Shown: positions 8,938-18,636, counted from the stretch's first letter. The stretch is DNA of 64,000 nt from Maribacter algicola (GCF_003933245.1 NZ_QUSX01000002.1:992001-1056000); one strand, 5' to 3'. Notes: generated from the sequence alone by a model not told the origin. Translations and numbers: made by a program.

Positions 8938-10074
8938 ATGAAATCATATATATATTATTTTCTAACATTGGCGCTTCTAGCGGGCGTCATAGGATGTGGC
9001 GAAAAAAGCAGTACCAACGAAACTTCGGCAGAAGCTGGAACCTCCTCTTTTATAGAAGTAACGCAGGCACAATATGACCAACTGGGCATGGAATTGGGTA
9101 CCATCCAAGAAAAATCCTTTCCAATCAGGGTAAGTGTCAATGGCATGATAGACGTACCGCCAGAAAACAGGGCGGTTCTAACTGCGACCATGGGGGGATA
9201 TATTAGAACGACTCCCTTTTTGATCGGTGATAAAGTGAGCAAGGGGCAGACGTTGGTGACCTTGGAAAATCCGGAATTCGTGAACCTGCAGCAACAGTAT
9301 TTGGAGGTAAACGAGCAACTTACCTTTTTAAAGGCAGAGTATGAAAGACACAAAATTATGTCCGATGAAAATATTACCTCTCAAAAGAATTTTTTGAAAT
9401 CGGAGAGTGATTATAAATCCGCTGTAGCCCGGCATACAGGTTTGGAAAGGCAATTGACCATGCTCAACATCTCACCAGAACAGGTGAAAAACGGCACTAT
9501 TGTGTCTTCGGTTTCCATTAAGGCGCCTATTTCCGGTAGTATTACCAAAGTGAATGTTTCCAGGGGCGCGTATGTTTCGCCGGCGTCCTCCATTATGGAA
9601 ATCATCAATAACGATCATGTGCATTTGGAACTATCGGTTTTTGAAAAGGATATTATGAAAGTGAAAAAAGGTCAAAGGATTACCTTTAAAATACCGGAAG
9701 CCTCAGGCGATACTTTTAATGCGGAAGTACATTTGGTAGGCACTTCCATTGATGAAAATAGGACCATCAAAGTACATGGTCATTTGAAGGACGAGGACAA
9801 GGAAAATTTCCTAACCGGAATGTTCGTGGAAGCCCAGATCATAACAGATGATATCCAGGCAAAGGCATTGCCCAGCGAGGCGATCGTAACTATTGACGAT
9901 ACGGCCAATGTTCTGGTTCTCGAAAAAAAGGAAGGGAATACATATTATTTTTCACAAAAAGAAGTTACCATAGAAGAAGAGCATGACGGTTTTACGATCC
10001 TACAGGAAACGGAAAGTTTTGCGCCAAAATCACAATTTTTGACCAAAGGAACCTATAACCTGATCGGAGTCTAA
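8938..10074 (+). CDS. RND efflux periplasmic adaptor lipoprotein (CusB/CzcB type)
   Basis: 378 residues. The N-terminus is a lipoprotein signal with the lipobox cysteine at 20 (LAGVIGC). It then shows the adaptor layout: an entry beta-barrel strand, a lipoyl half (GDKVSKGQTLVTLENPE), an alpha-helical hairpin (about 118-175), the second lipoyl half (IKAPISGSITKVNVSRGAYVSP) and a beta-barrel (HVHLELSVFEKDIMKVKKGQ). Adaptors of this family bridge the inner-membrane pump and the outer-membrane channel and can deliver metal to the pump. It lies 10 bases after the CzcA-TolC fusion, so the two genes code for a complete tripartite exporter. No CusF-like metallochaperone domain is fused to it. The length is normal. 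Confidence 0.9.
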   Translation: MKSYIYYFLTLALLAGVIGCGEKSSTNETSAEAGTSSFIEVTQAQYDQLGMELGTIQEKSFPIRVSVNGMIDVPPENRAVLTATMGGYIRTTPFLIGDKVSKGQTLVTLENPEFVNLQQQYLEVNEQLTFLKAEYERHKIMSDENITSQKNFLKSESDYKSAVARHTGLERQLTMLNISPEQVKNGTIVSSVSIKAPISGSITKVNVSRGAYVSPASSIMEIINNDHVHLELSVFEKDIMKVKKGQRITFKIPEASGDTFNAEVHLVGTSIDENRTIKVHGHLKDEDKENFLTGMFVEAQIITDDIQAKALPSEAIVTIDDTANVLVLEKKEGNTYYFSQKEVTIEEEHDGFTILQETESFAPKSQFLTKGTYNLIGV

Positions 10075-10139
10075 TTTGTTAAGATAGAAATTGAATGCTT
10101 TTGGAATACTTATTGAACAAGGCATAAATAAAAAAAGTA

Positions 10140-10583
10140 ATGAATTGTAAGATAAACTTGTTGGCTATTGTTTTCCTTTTAGGAATAGCAACCACATTTG
10201 CCCAAGAATGGCATAAGGATTTTACTGAAGCACAGCAAATCGCAAAAGATGGGCACAAGCCGATTATCTTGGTTTTTCAAGGTTCAGATTGGTGCGCTCC
10301 GTGTATTAAATTGGATCGGGAAGTTTGGAGTACGGAAGAATTTAAATCCTATGCCAGGGATCATTATGTCATGTTACAGGCGGACTTTCCCAGAAAGAAG
10401 CAGAATGCCCTGCCGAAAGAACAAGCTGAGGCAAATGCCAAACTTGCCGAGAAATACAATAAAAACGGAATCTTCCCTTTTGTAGTCGTTTTGGACGAGC
10501 AGGGAAAGGTGAAGGGTGAGACCAGTTACAAAAAAATGAATCCCAAGGAATATATGCATCTTTTGGATTCCTTTACCGAATAA
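10140..10583 (+). CDS. Exported thioredoxin-family protein
   Basis: 147 residues: a Sec signal peptide (LLAIVFLLGIATTFAQ) followed by a thioredoxin fold with the redox motif WCAPC in SDWCAPCIKLDREVW (about 57-71). The helix context resembles the 'DUF255/thioredoxin_7' type, in which a short insert precedes the cis-proline strand (GIFPFVVVLDEQGKV, with the cis-Pro region at FPF). It should act in the periplasm as a thiol reductant or disulfide carrier. It sits directly before apbE (one base between stop and start), implying translational coupling and a role in the extracytoplasmic redox set formed with ApbE, DUF4266 and DUF3570. Confidence 0.83.
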   Translation: MNCKINLLAIVFLLGIATTFAQEWHKDFTEAQQIAKDGHKPIILVFQGSDWCAPCIKLDREVWSTEEFKSYARDHYVMLQADFPRKKQNALPKEQAEANAKLAEKYNKNGIFPFVVVLDEQGKVKGETSYKKMNPKEYMHLLDSFTE

Positions 10584-10584
10584 T

Positions 10585-11565
10585 TTGAGGAAGTACATTT
10601 TCATAGGGGTTTTGATGATATCCACCGTGATTTTTTCGCAGCGGAACTATCAGCGCACCCTTAAATTGATGGGAAGTAGGTTTGACCTTACGGTCGTTGC
10701 CAATGATTCCACTACTGCCAATAGCTATATGGACCTGGCCGTCAATGAGATTACCCGCATCGAAAAGCTGATATCCTCCTGGGATCCCAATTCCAGAACA
10801 TCGGAAATTAACAAAAATGCCGGTATCAAACCTGTTAAGGTGGAATCTGAACTGTATGAATTAATCAAAAGGGCCCTAGGGATTTCCAAATTAACGGATG
10901 GTGCCTTTGATATCAGTTATGCCTCTATGGACCGCATCTGGAAATTCGATGGTAGCATGAAAACAATGCCTTCCGAGGAGGAAATAAAATCTTCCGTTGC
11001 CAAGGTGGGTTTTCAGAATATCATTTTAGATTCCGTAGAGCAAACCGTTTTTCTAAAACTTCCCGGAATGAAAATAGGTTTTGGGGCCATTGGAAAGGGA
11101 TATGCGGCGGATAAAGCGAGACAAATGTTGACGGATATGGGCGTTCCTGCAGGCATCATAAATGCCTCTGGGGATATGAATACTTGGGGAAAACAGACCA
11201 ATGGGGAATCCTGGAAAGTGGCCATTACCAATCCCATGAACAAAAACAAGGTCTTTGCTCTGTTGCCCATTACGGACGGTGCCGTGGTCACCTCCGGTGA
11301 CTATGAACGCTATGTTACCTTTAACGGCAAACGCTATGCCCATATCATCGACCCCAGAACGGGGCATCCAGCAACGGGAATCATAAGTGTAACCGTTTTT
11401 GCGCCCAAAGCGGAATTGGCAGATGCCTTGGCCACCTCCGTTTTTGTGATGGGAAAGGAGATTGGATTGGATAGGATCAATCAACTGCCCAAAGTGGAAT
11501 GTATCATCATCGATGAAAAAGGAAACATTTCAAAATCCAGTAATATTGAAATAGACAAACTATGA
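10585..11565 (+). CDS. apbE: FAD:protein FMN transferase (ApbE)
   Basis: 326 residues from a TTG start that directly follows the thioredoxin stop codon. This start gives a good signal peptide (MRKYIFIGVLMISTVIFSQ), while the next ATG (L-M, residue 11) would truncate it. ApbE transfers FMN from FAD to a Ser/Thr of partner proteins in the periplasm, Mg2+-dependent. Visible family elements: MGSRFDLTVVA at the start, SWDPNSRTSEINKNAG, AIGKGYAADKARQ, NASGDMNTWG, TDGAVVTSGDYERY and HIIDPRTGHPATG, the metal/FAD-binding region. The stop overlaps the next start by four bases (ATGA). Its substrate is presumably encoded nearby. Confidence 0.93.
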   Translation: MRKYIFIGVLMISTVIFSQRNYQRTLKLMGSRFDLTVVANDSTTANSYMDLAVNEITRIEKLISSWDPNSRTSEINKNAGIKPVKVESELYELIKRALGISKLTDGAFDISYASMDRIWKFDGSMKTMPSEEEIKSSVAKVGFQNIILDSVEQTVFLKLPGMKIGFGAIGKGYAADKARQMLTDMGVPAGIINASGDMNTWGKQTNGESWKVAITNPMNKNKVFALLPITDGAVVTSGDYERYVTFNGKRYAHIIDPRTGHPATGIISVTVFAPKAELADALATSVFVMGKEIGLDRINQLPKVECIIIDEKGNISKSSNIEIDKL

Positions 11566-11774
11566 TAAAAAAATTGCTAGTATTGACCATCATGGCCATT
11601 TCCTTTGGTAGTTGTACGGTGCTTAAGGAATACGAAAAGGTCAACATCAACGACCCGGATATGATCTTGGCCGAAAAACCCTGTGACCGCAATGTGACGA
11701 CCATGCATTCCTATAGGGAAGCCGCGGCAGGCGGCAACGGCGGAAAAACCGGCGGAGGCTGTGGCTGCAACTAA
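11562..11774 (+). CDS. DUF4266 small lipoprotein
   Basis: A 70-residue protein with a lipoprotein signal ending in SFGSC (Cys 18). The mature part is short, with the DUF4266-like order KVNINDPDMILAEKPCDRN, then TMHSYREAAAGG and a Gly-rich tail ending in GGGCGCN. The tail holds two closely spaced cysteines that could bind metal or make a disulfide. It overlaps apbE by four bases and is followed by the DUF3570 gene, the usual neighbour for this family. The function is unknown; the coupling to ApbE and a thioredoxin suggests a part in an extracytoplasmic redox complex. Confidence 0.82.
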   Translation: MIKKLLVLTIMAISFGSCTVLKEYEKVNINDPDMILAEKPCDRNVTTMHSYREAAAGGNGGKTGGGCGCN

Positions 11775-11798
11775 CCTATTGAAAACAAGTACTTGTCC

Positions 11799-13109
11799 AT
11801 GACATTTTTCAGAAACTATTTTGCCCTTTTCTTGGGATTACTTGGGAGTATCGCTCTTGCCCAGGACGACCAAAACGATACCCAATATAAAAAAAGAGTA
11901 TTGGAAACTACGGAGGTTGACTTCCTTTCCAGCTACTACTCACAGGATGGCGACAATGCCGCCGTAAGTGGGGGTATTGGTACCGAACAACTTACAGATG
12001 CCACGGGAACTTTTGTGGTATCCATTCCTTTAAATGATGATGATATACTCACCATAGATGCGGGGGTTTCCGCGTATACCTCGGCGTCGTCCAGTAATAT
12101 AGATCCCTTTGACGGCGGTCGGCGAGCCGACCCATTCGTGGCAAGTTCCGGTGCGTCAAGCGGCGATGTTTGGGTCAACCTTACGGGATCCTATACGCAT
12201 AGTTCGGATGACCGAAATAATATCGTTTCCGGTATGCTGTCCGTATCCTCGGAATATGATTATTTCTCCTTGGGATTCGGTGGAAGCTATTCCAGACTTT
12301 TTAACGAAAAGAATACGGAAGTTAGTGTAAAGGCCAATGTATACCTGGATTCTTGGAATACCATTTACCCATTTGAATTAAGGGCTTTTGGAGCCAATGG
12401 TATTGGTTTCTTTAGGCCTACGGAGATTACGGGAAATGTCAATTACAATCCCAATTTCACCGAGTTCGATAAAACCAACAGGAATTCCTATTCCTTGGGA
12501 CTGGGTTTCTCACAGATACTGCACAGAAATCTTCAAGGCTCTTTGGCCTTGGATGTGGTTCAACAGCAGGGCCTATTGTCCACCCCGTTCCAAAGGGTCT
12601 ATTTTAGCGACGTGGCCGATTCCTTCATTGAGGATTTTCAGTTGGCCGATGATGTGGAAAGACTTCCCGATACCCGAACCAAAATTGCCCTAGGCGGAAG
12701 ATTGAACTGGTTCGTAAACGAATTGATAACCGTTCGTACCTTTTACCGATACTATTTTGACGATTGGGGCATCAATTCGCATACGGCCAGCGTAGAAGTC
12801 CCGGTAAAGATTTCAGATAAATTTACCCTGTACCCGTCCTATCGTTTTTATAATCAAACGGCGGCCGACTACTTTGGTCCCTATGAAACCCATCTATCGA
12901 CCCAGGAATTTTATACCTCGGACTATGATCTGTCCAAATACAACGCGAACCAACTGGGCTTTGGGGCTTCCTACACCGATATTTTTGCCCAATTGCACAT
13001 TTGGGAATTCGGCCTAAAGGGCATCGACCTTAAATTTTACAAATACGATCGGGATACTACGTTTCGCTCCTACATCATAACGGCAGGATTTAAGTTTGTA
13101 ATGGACTAA
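11799..13109 (+). CDS. DUF3570 outer-membrane beta-barrel-like protein
   Basis: About 436 residues from the ATG at 11799; a TTG six bases earlier is less likely because MTFFRNYFALFLGLLGSIALAQ-like residues already give a full signal peptide. The rest alternates hydrophobic and polar residues in many amphipathic strands (YFSLGFGGSYSRLF, TVRTFYRYYFDDWGI, FIITAGFKF-like end with terminal aromatic residues) as in outer-membrane barrels. It belongs by context and pattern to DUF3570, a family found with apbE and DUF4266. A conserved-looking SGAS element near residue 116 (SSGASSGD) resembles the core of ApbE target sites, although the usual acidic residue three positions before it is absent. Function unknown. 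Confidence 0.8.
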   Translation: MTFFRNYFALFLGLLGSIALAQDDQNDTQYKKRVLETTEVDFLSSYYSQDGDNAAVSGGIGTEQLTDATGTFVVSIPLNDDDILTIDAGVSAYTSASSSNIDPFDGGRRADPFVASSGASSGDVWVNLTGSYTHSSDDRNNIVSGMLSVSSEYDYFSLGFGGSYSRLFNEKNTEVSVKANVYLDSWNTIYPFELRAFGANGIGFFRPTEITGNVNYNPNFTEFDKTNRNSYSLGLGFSQILHRNLQGSLALDVVQQQGLLSTPFQRVYFSDVADSFIEDFQLADDVERLPDTRTKIALGGRLNWFVNELITVRTFYRYYFDDWGINSHTASVEVPVKISDKFTLYPSYRFYNQTAADYFGPYETHLSTQEFYTSDYDLSKYNANQLGFGASYTDIFAQLHIWEFGLKGIDLKFYKYDRDTTFRSYIITAGFKFVMD

Positions 13110-13132
13110 TCCTGAACAATTCGCCGGATTAT

Positions 13133-14440
13133 CTAAATCGTTAGATTTCCGGCCAGTTGTTTTAAGATAATTTCGGAAAGTTTAGCCTGAAACTTGGCAT
13201 TGCTGAAGCGCACCTTGGCATTGATATAGTTCAACTGGGCCGTCCTAAATTCGATGGTGGGGATAATCCCGATCCTGTACTTTTCCACAGTGATATCCAA
13301 ATTCTCCTTGGCAATGGCCTCATTATTGCCTTCGAGCTCTATCAAACTCACATTGGTAAGATACGTCTGGTAGGTAGTTCCCAGTGTTGCCAATAAATCC
13401 TGTTCCTGTTGCGCGATGGCAACTTCGGCATTCTCGATCTGCAACTTCCCTATCTTCTCGTCCCTATTTTGGTTGAACCCGTCAAATAGATTCAACGTAG
13501 CACCAAAACCATAGCTGAAACCTTTGGAATTGGAGGACACAATGAAACCCAAGCTTGATTCTGACTCGCTAATGATATATCCCGTGGTTGCGGTGATGGT
13601 AGGCAACCTAGCGGCCTTGATCTGCTTTAATTCCAGCTCGGAAATTCGTTTGCTGATCTGAGAGGCCAATAATTGTGGGTTTTCGCTCAGGACCATTGTT
13701 TGAAGTTCGTCCAAAAGCAAGGATTCGTCCACAAAAATTTCCGGGGCCACCTCAAAATCGGTTTCCAGGTCACGCGCCAATTGTTGGTTTAGCCGAATCT
13801 TGGTATTGGCATACAATTCCTTTTGGCGCTGCATCAAGGTTTCATCTGTATTAAGGTCCACTTGGGCGTTCAATACTTCCAATTTGGAGGCTTTGCCTAT
13901 GGTAAACCGATTTTGGGCCAATTCCAGCCGCTGTTTGGAAATAAGTATCGTACTGTCCAAAGCGGTAAGTTGCTGCTGCTGCTGTACCAGGTCGTAATAG
14001 GTGATCATCACGGCGCCTACCGTTGACAATATGACCTGTTTCAATTCCGCATCCCCCAACTTTTTGTTTTCCTTCAACTGCTCATAATTCGCGAACATCC
14101 TTAGCCCGTCAAAAAGGGTCCAATCCAAGGCCACACCATAGTTCAGGTTGTTATTAACGGCGTTGTCCAGTTCCTGTACGGTACCGTCCAAACGTACCTG
14201 GGACAGGTTTGTAGTTCTATTATTGTCCGTAATACTTGCCTGCACGGAAGGTAGCATACCCGCATATCCGGGACTTACCCCATATTCATCAATTTTCAAG
14301 TCATTTGAGGCGGTGATGATCTGGAAATTGTTTTCCAAAGCCAGCTTTACGGTTTCATCAATGGTCAACACCTCTTGTGCGGTAATCAAAAAAACGTTCA
14401 AAAAAATAACTAATGAACTTAAAAGTATTCGGTATGGCAT
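13133..14440 (-). CDS. TolC-family outer-membrane efflux channel
   Basis: 435 residues. Signal peptide (ILLSSLVIFLNVFLITAQ), then two repeated outer-membrane-factor units made of long coiled helices and strand pairs: TIDETVKLALENNFQIITASND at the start, LNYGVALDWTLFDG, then the second unit with FSYGFGATLNLFDGFNQN. These are the strand-ending motifs typical of TolC relatives. It is the last gene of a three-gene operon with adaptor and RND pump on the minus strand (one base after the pump gene), and would be the exit duct of that pump. It converges on the DUF3570 gene with 23 bases between stops. A weak hairpin there (13127-13155) may serve as a terminator. Confidence 0.9.
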   Translation of the reverse strand: MPYRILLSSLVIFLNVFLITAQEVLTIDETVKLALENNFQIITASNDLKIDEYGVSPGYAGMLPSVQASITDNNRTTNLSQVRLDGTVQELDNAVNNNLNYGVALDWTLFDGLRMFANYEQLKENKKLGDAELKQVILSTVGAVMITYYDLVQQQQQLTALDSTILISKQRLELAQNRFTIGKASKLEVLNAQVDLNTDETLMQRQKELYANTKIRLNQQLARDLETDFEVAPEIFVDESLLLDELQTMVLSENPQLLASQISKRISELELKQIKAARLPTITATTGYIISESESSLGFIVSSNSKGFSYGFGATLNLFDGFNQNRDEKIGKLQIENAEVAIAQQEQDLLATLGTTYQTYLTNVSLIELEGNNEAIAKENLDITVEKYRIGIIPTIEFRTAQLNYINAKVRFSNAKFQAKLSEIILKQLAGNLTI

Positions 14441-14441
14441 T

Positions 14442-17400
14442 TTAATACGTTTCTAAAACTTTGAACTCTGGCCGCTCCACCCTATCCTTCGACCATAAAT
14501 AATACAGGGCCGGAATCACGAACAAGGTAAGAACCAACGAAAACATTGTTCCCCCAATAATGACGACTCCCATACCTATTCTACTGGTAGAGGCCGCTCC
14601 AAGTGACAAGGCAATGGGCAATGCCCCAAGGGCGATGGTCAAACTAGTCATTAAAATAGGTCTCAATCGAGATTCAGAAGCCTTAAAGATGGCTTCGTGT
14701 TTGGACATGCCCTGTTCCCTAAGTTGGTTGGCAAACTCCACAATCAATATCCCGTTTTTGGTAACCAATCCTATCAACATGATGGTCCCTATTTGACTAA
14801 AAATGTTCCAAGACTGACCAAAAAGCCACAGGGAAAACATGGCACCGGCAACAGCCATGGGCACGGTGAGTATGATAATAAAGGGATCTATAAAACTTTC
14901 GAATTGTGCGGCCAAAATCAGAAATATGAGCAATAGGGCCAGGCCAAAGGCAAAGAGCGTGTTGGAACTACTTTCCACAAAATCCCGGGACTCCCCGCCC
15001 AAATCGGTTGTGAAGGTTTCATCCAAGACTTTGTCCTTAATGGCTTCCATGGCCTCGATTCCGTCATTGATGGTTTTACCGGGTGCCAAATTCGCTGATA
15101 CGGTGGCCGACATGTATCGGTTATTATGGTACAATTGTGGCGGACTGCTGTGCTCTACAGTTTCCACCAGATTATCCAACTGAATCAATAATCCAGCGTC
15201 GTTCTTTACGAAAATAGAGGTCAAATCCACGGGCGCATCTCGGTCCTTTTTGTCGAACTGACCAATGACCTGATACTGCTTTCCGTTCATTAAAAAGTAC
15301 CCGAAACGTTGGCCGCTCAAGGACAATTGCAGGGTCTGGGCCACATCGCGAACCGAAACACCCAAAGTCTCCGCCTTTTCCCGATTGATGTTCACATAAA
15401 TCTCCGGTTTATCGAACTTTAGGTTTACGTCCACAAAGGAAAAGGTCTCATCCTGCTCCGCCTCCGCCATGAATTCCGGAATCCTTTCCTCCAGCTTTTC
15501 GAAATTCTGTGCCTGGATAATAAATTGAATGGGAGGACCGCCCCTTCTGTTCACGGAAATGGTAGGCCTTTCGGATACATTGGACTTTCCGCCCACATAG
15601 GCCTTGGCCCATCTACCCAAATCCTCTGCAATTTCATGTTGGGAACGTTCCCTTTCACTGGGATCTACAAGGGCGATATTTGCCCTTCCGCTATTGACGG
15701 AGGAAGATCCAAAACCCGGGGATGTCAAAACCAGACTCACCTTTTTTTCCGGTATGGAATCATTGATCAGTTCAGTGATATCGGTCATCAATCGGTCCAT
15801 ATATTCATAGGAAGATCCTTCTGGTGCGGTCACGTTCAAGCGTACAAAGCTACGATCATCATAAGGAGCCGTTTCTTTTGGCAAAAGGATATAGAAGAGG
15901 GCTATGAGTCCCAAACATCCGATCAATATGGGAAAACTCAGCCATTTCCGTTTCATGAACCCTCGTAAGCCCTCCGCATAGGCTTCGTTCATTTTAATAA
16001 AATACTTTTCCGTGAAATGATAGAATTTGGACTGTTTCTGTTTTCCCGGTTTGATCAAGTAGGCATTGAGCATGGGGGTCAAGGAAAGCGACACAAAGGC
16101 CGATACCAGTACCGCCGCACCCAGCACCACCCCAAATTCCCTAAAAAGCCTTCCCACGAATCCTTCCAAAAATATCACCGGAAGGAAAACCGCCGCCAGG
16201 GTAATGGAAATGGATATAACCGCGAAGAAAATTTCGTTGGAGCCCTTTATGGCCGCCTCAATGGGGCTCATCCCCTCCTCCACTTTTTTATAAATATTCT
16301 CGGTGACCACGATACCATCATCCACCACAAGGCCCGTGGCCAGTACGATAGCCAACAGCGTAAGCACGTTGATGGAGAAACCAAACAACCACATGATAAA
16401 GAATGTGGCGATCAGGGAAACCGGAATATCGATCAAGGGCCGCAAAGCCATGGACCAGTTTCTAAAGAACAGGTAAATGACCAGGATTACCAGGATAATG
16501 GAAATCAGCAAGGTTTCCCCCACTTCGGTGACCGCGCGTTTTACAAAAACGGTGTCGTCGATGACCACATTGAGCTTAAAACCTTCGGGCAGGTCCTTTT
16601 TCAGTTTTTCGTATTCCTGATAGAAGGCCTCGGCAATTTCCAAATAGTTGGTACCTGGCTGGGGAATGACCGCTGTGGCGACCATTGGCTGGCCAGAATC
16701 GCTCATTTTGGTCTCCATGTTCTCACCTTCCAAGGTCGCCCTACCAATATCGCTAAGTCGGACCAATTTTTCGCCATCGGCCCTAATGATGATATTGTTG
16801 AACTCTTCCTCTGTTTGCAGGTTGCCAATGGTCTTCACCGCGAGCTCCGTATTGGCCCCGGTCAATTTCCCAGATGGCAATTCCACATTCTGCGCCAACA
16901 GGGCATTGCGAACGTCGGCCACCGTCAATCCATACGAGGCCAATTTTAAGGGATCTATCCACAAGCGCATGGCATACCTGCGCTGTCCCCAGATCTGCAC
17001 ACTGCTCACGCCCGGAATGGTCTCAATCCGTGGGGTAATGACATTTTCGGCATAGTCGGACAGCTCCAGGATATTCTTGTCATCACTTTGCACCGTCATG
17101 GAAAGGATACGTTGGGCATCGGCATCGGACTTGGAAACGACCGGCGGTGCATCCAGGTCATCGGGCAGACTGCGTACGGCCTGGGAAACCTTGTCCCGCA
17201 CGTCATTTGCAGCATCCTCTAAGTTCTTATCGAGATTAAATTCGATACTTATGGAACTTGAACCCTGTACACTGGAAGAGGTAATGTTCCTAATACCATC
17301 GATGGAATTAATGGCCTTTTCCAGGGGTTCCGTAATCTGTGACTCGATGATATCCGCATTGGCACCGGCATAATTGGTGCGTACGGATACCTGTGCGGGG

Positions 17401-17522
17401 TCTATGGACGGGAACTCCCGTATCCCCAAATAGGTATAACCAATGATGCCGAACAAAACAATAGTAACGTTCATTACTATGGTAAGGACAGGTCTTTTTA
17501 TGCTGAGTGTAGACAGGTTCAT
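14442..17522 (-). CDS. RND multidrug efflux permease (AcrB/MexB-like, HAE-1)
   Basis: 1026 residues, the standard size. It shows two halves of six membrane helices each, with large periplasmic loops. Membrane helix 4 carries LATGLVVDDGIVVTENIY, whose paired aspartates are the proton relay of AcrB-type pumps. The N-terminus (LSIKRPVLTIVMNVTIVLFG) and the stretch REFPSIDPAQVSVRTNYAGA are typical of the hydrophobe/amphiphile family, and the second half starts at about 860 with FVESSSNTLFAFGLALLLIF. It takes hydrophobic compounds from the periplasm or inner membrane. Its start codon shares one base with the adaptor's stop (TAATG) and the TolC gene follows directly, so this is a complete tripartite operon. 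The substrate is unknown. Confidence 0.93.
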   Translation of the reverse strand: MNLSTLSIKRPVLTIVMNVTIVLFGIIGYTYLGIREFPSIDPAQVSVRTNYAGANADIIESQITEPLEKAINSIDGIRNITSSSVQGSSSISIEFNLDKNLEDAANDVRDKVSQAVRSLPDDLDAPPVVSKSDADAQRILSMTVQSDDKNILELSDYAENVITPRIETIPGVSSVQIWGQRRYAMRLWIDPLKLASYGLTVADVRNALLAQNVELPSGKLTGANTELAVKTIGNLQTEEEFNNIIIRADGEKLVRLSDIGRATLEGENMETKMSDSGQPMVATAVIPQPGTNYLEIAEAFYQEYEKLKKDLPEGFKLNVVIDDTVFVKRAVTEVGETLLISIILVILVIYLFFRNWSMALRPLIDIPVSLIATFFIMWLFGFSINVLTLLAIVLATGLVVDDGIVVTENIYKKVEEGMSPIEAAIKGSNEIFFAVISISITLAAVFLPVIFLEGFVGRLFREFGVVLGAAVLVSAFVSLSLTPMLNAYLIKPGKQKQSKFYHFTEKYFIKMNEAYAEGLRGFMKRKWLSFPILIGCLGLIALFYILLPKETAPYDDRSFVRLNVTAPEGSSYEYMDRLMTDITELINDSIPEKKVSLVLTSPGFGSSSVNSGRANIALVDPSERERSQHEIAEDLGRWAKAYVGGKSNVSERPTISVNRRGGPPIQFIIQAQNFEKLEERIPEFMAEAEQDETFSFVDVNLKFDKPEIYVNINREKAETLGVSVRDVAQTLQLSLSGQRFGYFLMNGKQYQVIGQFDKKDRDAPVDLTSIFVKNDAGLLIQLDNLVETVEHSSPPQLYHNNRYMSATVSANLAPGKTINDGIEAMEAIKDKVLDETFTTDLGGESRDFVESSSNTLFAFGLALLLIFLILAAQFESFIDPFIIILTVPMAVAGAMFSLWLFGQSWNIFSQIGTIMLIGLVTKNGILIVEFANQLREQGMSKHEAIFKASESRLRPILMTSLTIALGALPIALSLGAASTSRIGMGVVIIGGTMFSLVLTLFVIPALYYLWSKDRVERPEFKVLETY

Positions 17523-18601
17523 TATTCCGCTGGGTTTAATTCCTGTTCTTCTAGTTCAACGGTTACGGGTGCTCCGTTCTTTAGGGCCATCACCCCGTAG
17601 GTCAATACGGTATCCCCAACATGCAATCCGTTCAATACGCGAACTTCAGATCCCGTACGGGCACCGATTTCCACATCTACTTCCTTGGCCTTTCCATTTT
17701 CAGCCACAAAAATTTTCTTTCCGTTCTGTACGGGTATCAAGGCTTCGGAAGGGACCAACAGCGCATCCTCAACCGTTTGCAAGGGCAAGACCACATTGGC
17801 ATAGGCCCCCGGGTACAACGTACCGTCCAAGTTATCCGCAATGGCCCGCATTCTGAGCGTCCTCGTGGCAATCTCTACTTCAGGTTCTATAGCGTAGATG
17901 GTGGCGGTATAGTCCTTGGCGGAATCGGAAGTCTTGAAGGTAAGGTTCGAGCCTTCCCGAATCTGGGAGGCATATTTTTCCGGAATGGAAAAGGTAATTT
18001 TAAGTTTGCTCGTATTCACCAATTTGGCAACGGGCGTGGTAGGTGTTACGTAAGTACCTACTGAAATGGAACGTAGTCCTATCGTTCCCGAAAAAGGGGC
18101 CCGAATAACCGTTTTGGAGAGTTGGGCGGAAATAAGGGATGTTTCTGCATTTGCCGATTTAAAATCCGCACTGGCGATGTCATATTCCTCCTGACTGATG
18201 GCCTGTTTTTCCAACAACAATTTGGCCCTTCGCTCATTTTCCGAAGCCAGCTTTTCAGCCGTTTTGGCCTTGGACAATTGCGCTTGTAGTTCCACATCGT
18301 CCACCCGAAACAACACTTGGCCCTGACCCACTTTACTGCCTTCCTGAAAGTTGATGCCCTTCACAATGCCAGAAACCTCGCTCCGAATCTCTATTTGTTC
18401 ATTGGCCTCCAAGGTTCCGGAAAGCGAGATGTTATCATCGAATTTTCTGGGCGTCAGGACGATTCCCCGCACATTGGTTTTAGTAGCTTCCGGGGAAGGT
18501 TTTGATGTTTTTCCAATAGTTGCATTGGCATCGATACGATACATAATAAGGCTTCCCAAACCCACAGCGAGAAGTATATAGATAACATATTTAAATTTCA
18601 T
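17522..18601 (-). CDS. RND efflux periplasmic adaptor (membrane fusion protein)
   Basis: 359 residues: an N-terminal membrane anchor or signal (YVIYILLAVGLGSLIMY), lipoyl halves (GSKVGQGQVLFRVDDVE and VIRAPFSGTIGLRSISVGTY), a short helical hairpin between them, and the barrel and membrane-proximal domains (PGAYANVVLPL, RVLNGLHVGDTVLTYG). It is the AcrA/MexA-type link between the pump at 14442-17522 and its outer-membrane channel. There is no lipobox cysteine, so it is probably anchored by the N-terminal helix. It is the first gene of the operon, preceded by a TAnnTTTG -7 box at 18637-18644. No regulator gene lies next to it. Confidence 0.92.
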   Translation of the reverse strand: MKFKYVIYILLAVGLGSLIMYRIDANATIGKTSKPSPEATKTNVRGIVLTPRKFDDNISLSGTLEANEQIEIRSEVSGIVKGINFQEGSKVGQGQVLFRVDDVELQAQLSKAKTAEKLASENERRAKLLLEKQAISQEEYDIASADFKSANAETSLISAQLSKTVIRAPFSGTIGLRSISVGTYVTPTTPVAKLVNTSKLKITFSIPEKYASQIREGSNLTFKTSDSAKDYTATIYAIEPEVEIATRTLRMRAIADNLDGTLYPGAYANVVLPLQTVEDALLVPSEALIPVQNGKKIFVAENGKAKEVDVEIGARTGSEVRVLNGLHVGDTVLTYGVMALKNGAPVTVELEEQELNPAE

Positions 18602-18636
18602 GGTGTAAACCTGGTAGTTTGATTTTCTTGGTCCTT

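Noticed and set aside
16017..16949. 310-residue frame on the plus strand, inside the RND permease
   Set aside because: Antisense to a well-supported 1026-aa pump gene; composition is the His/Gln/Gly bias typical of a mirrored frame; no protein motif.
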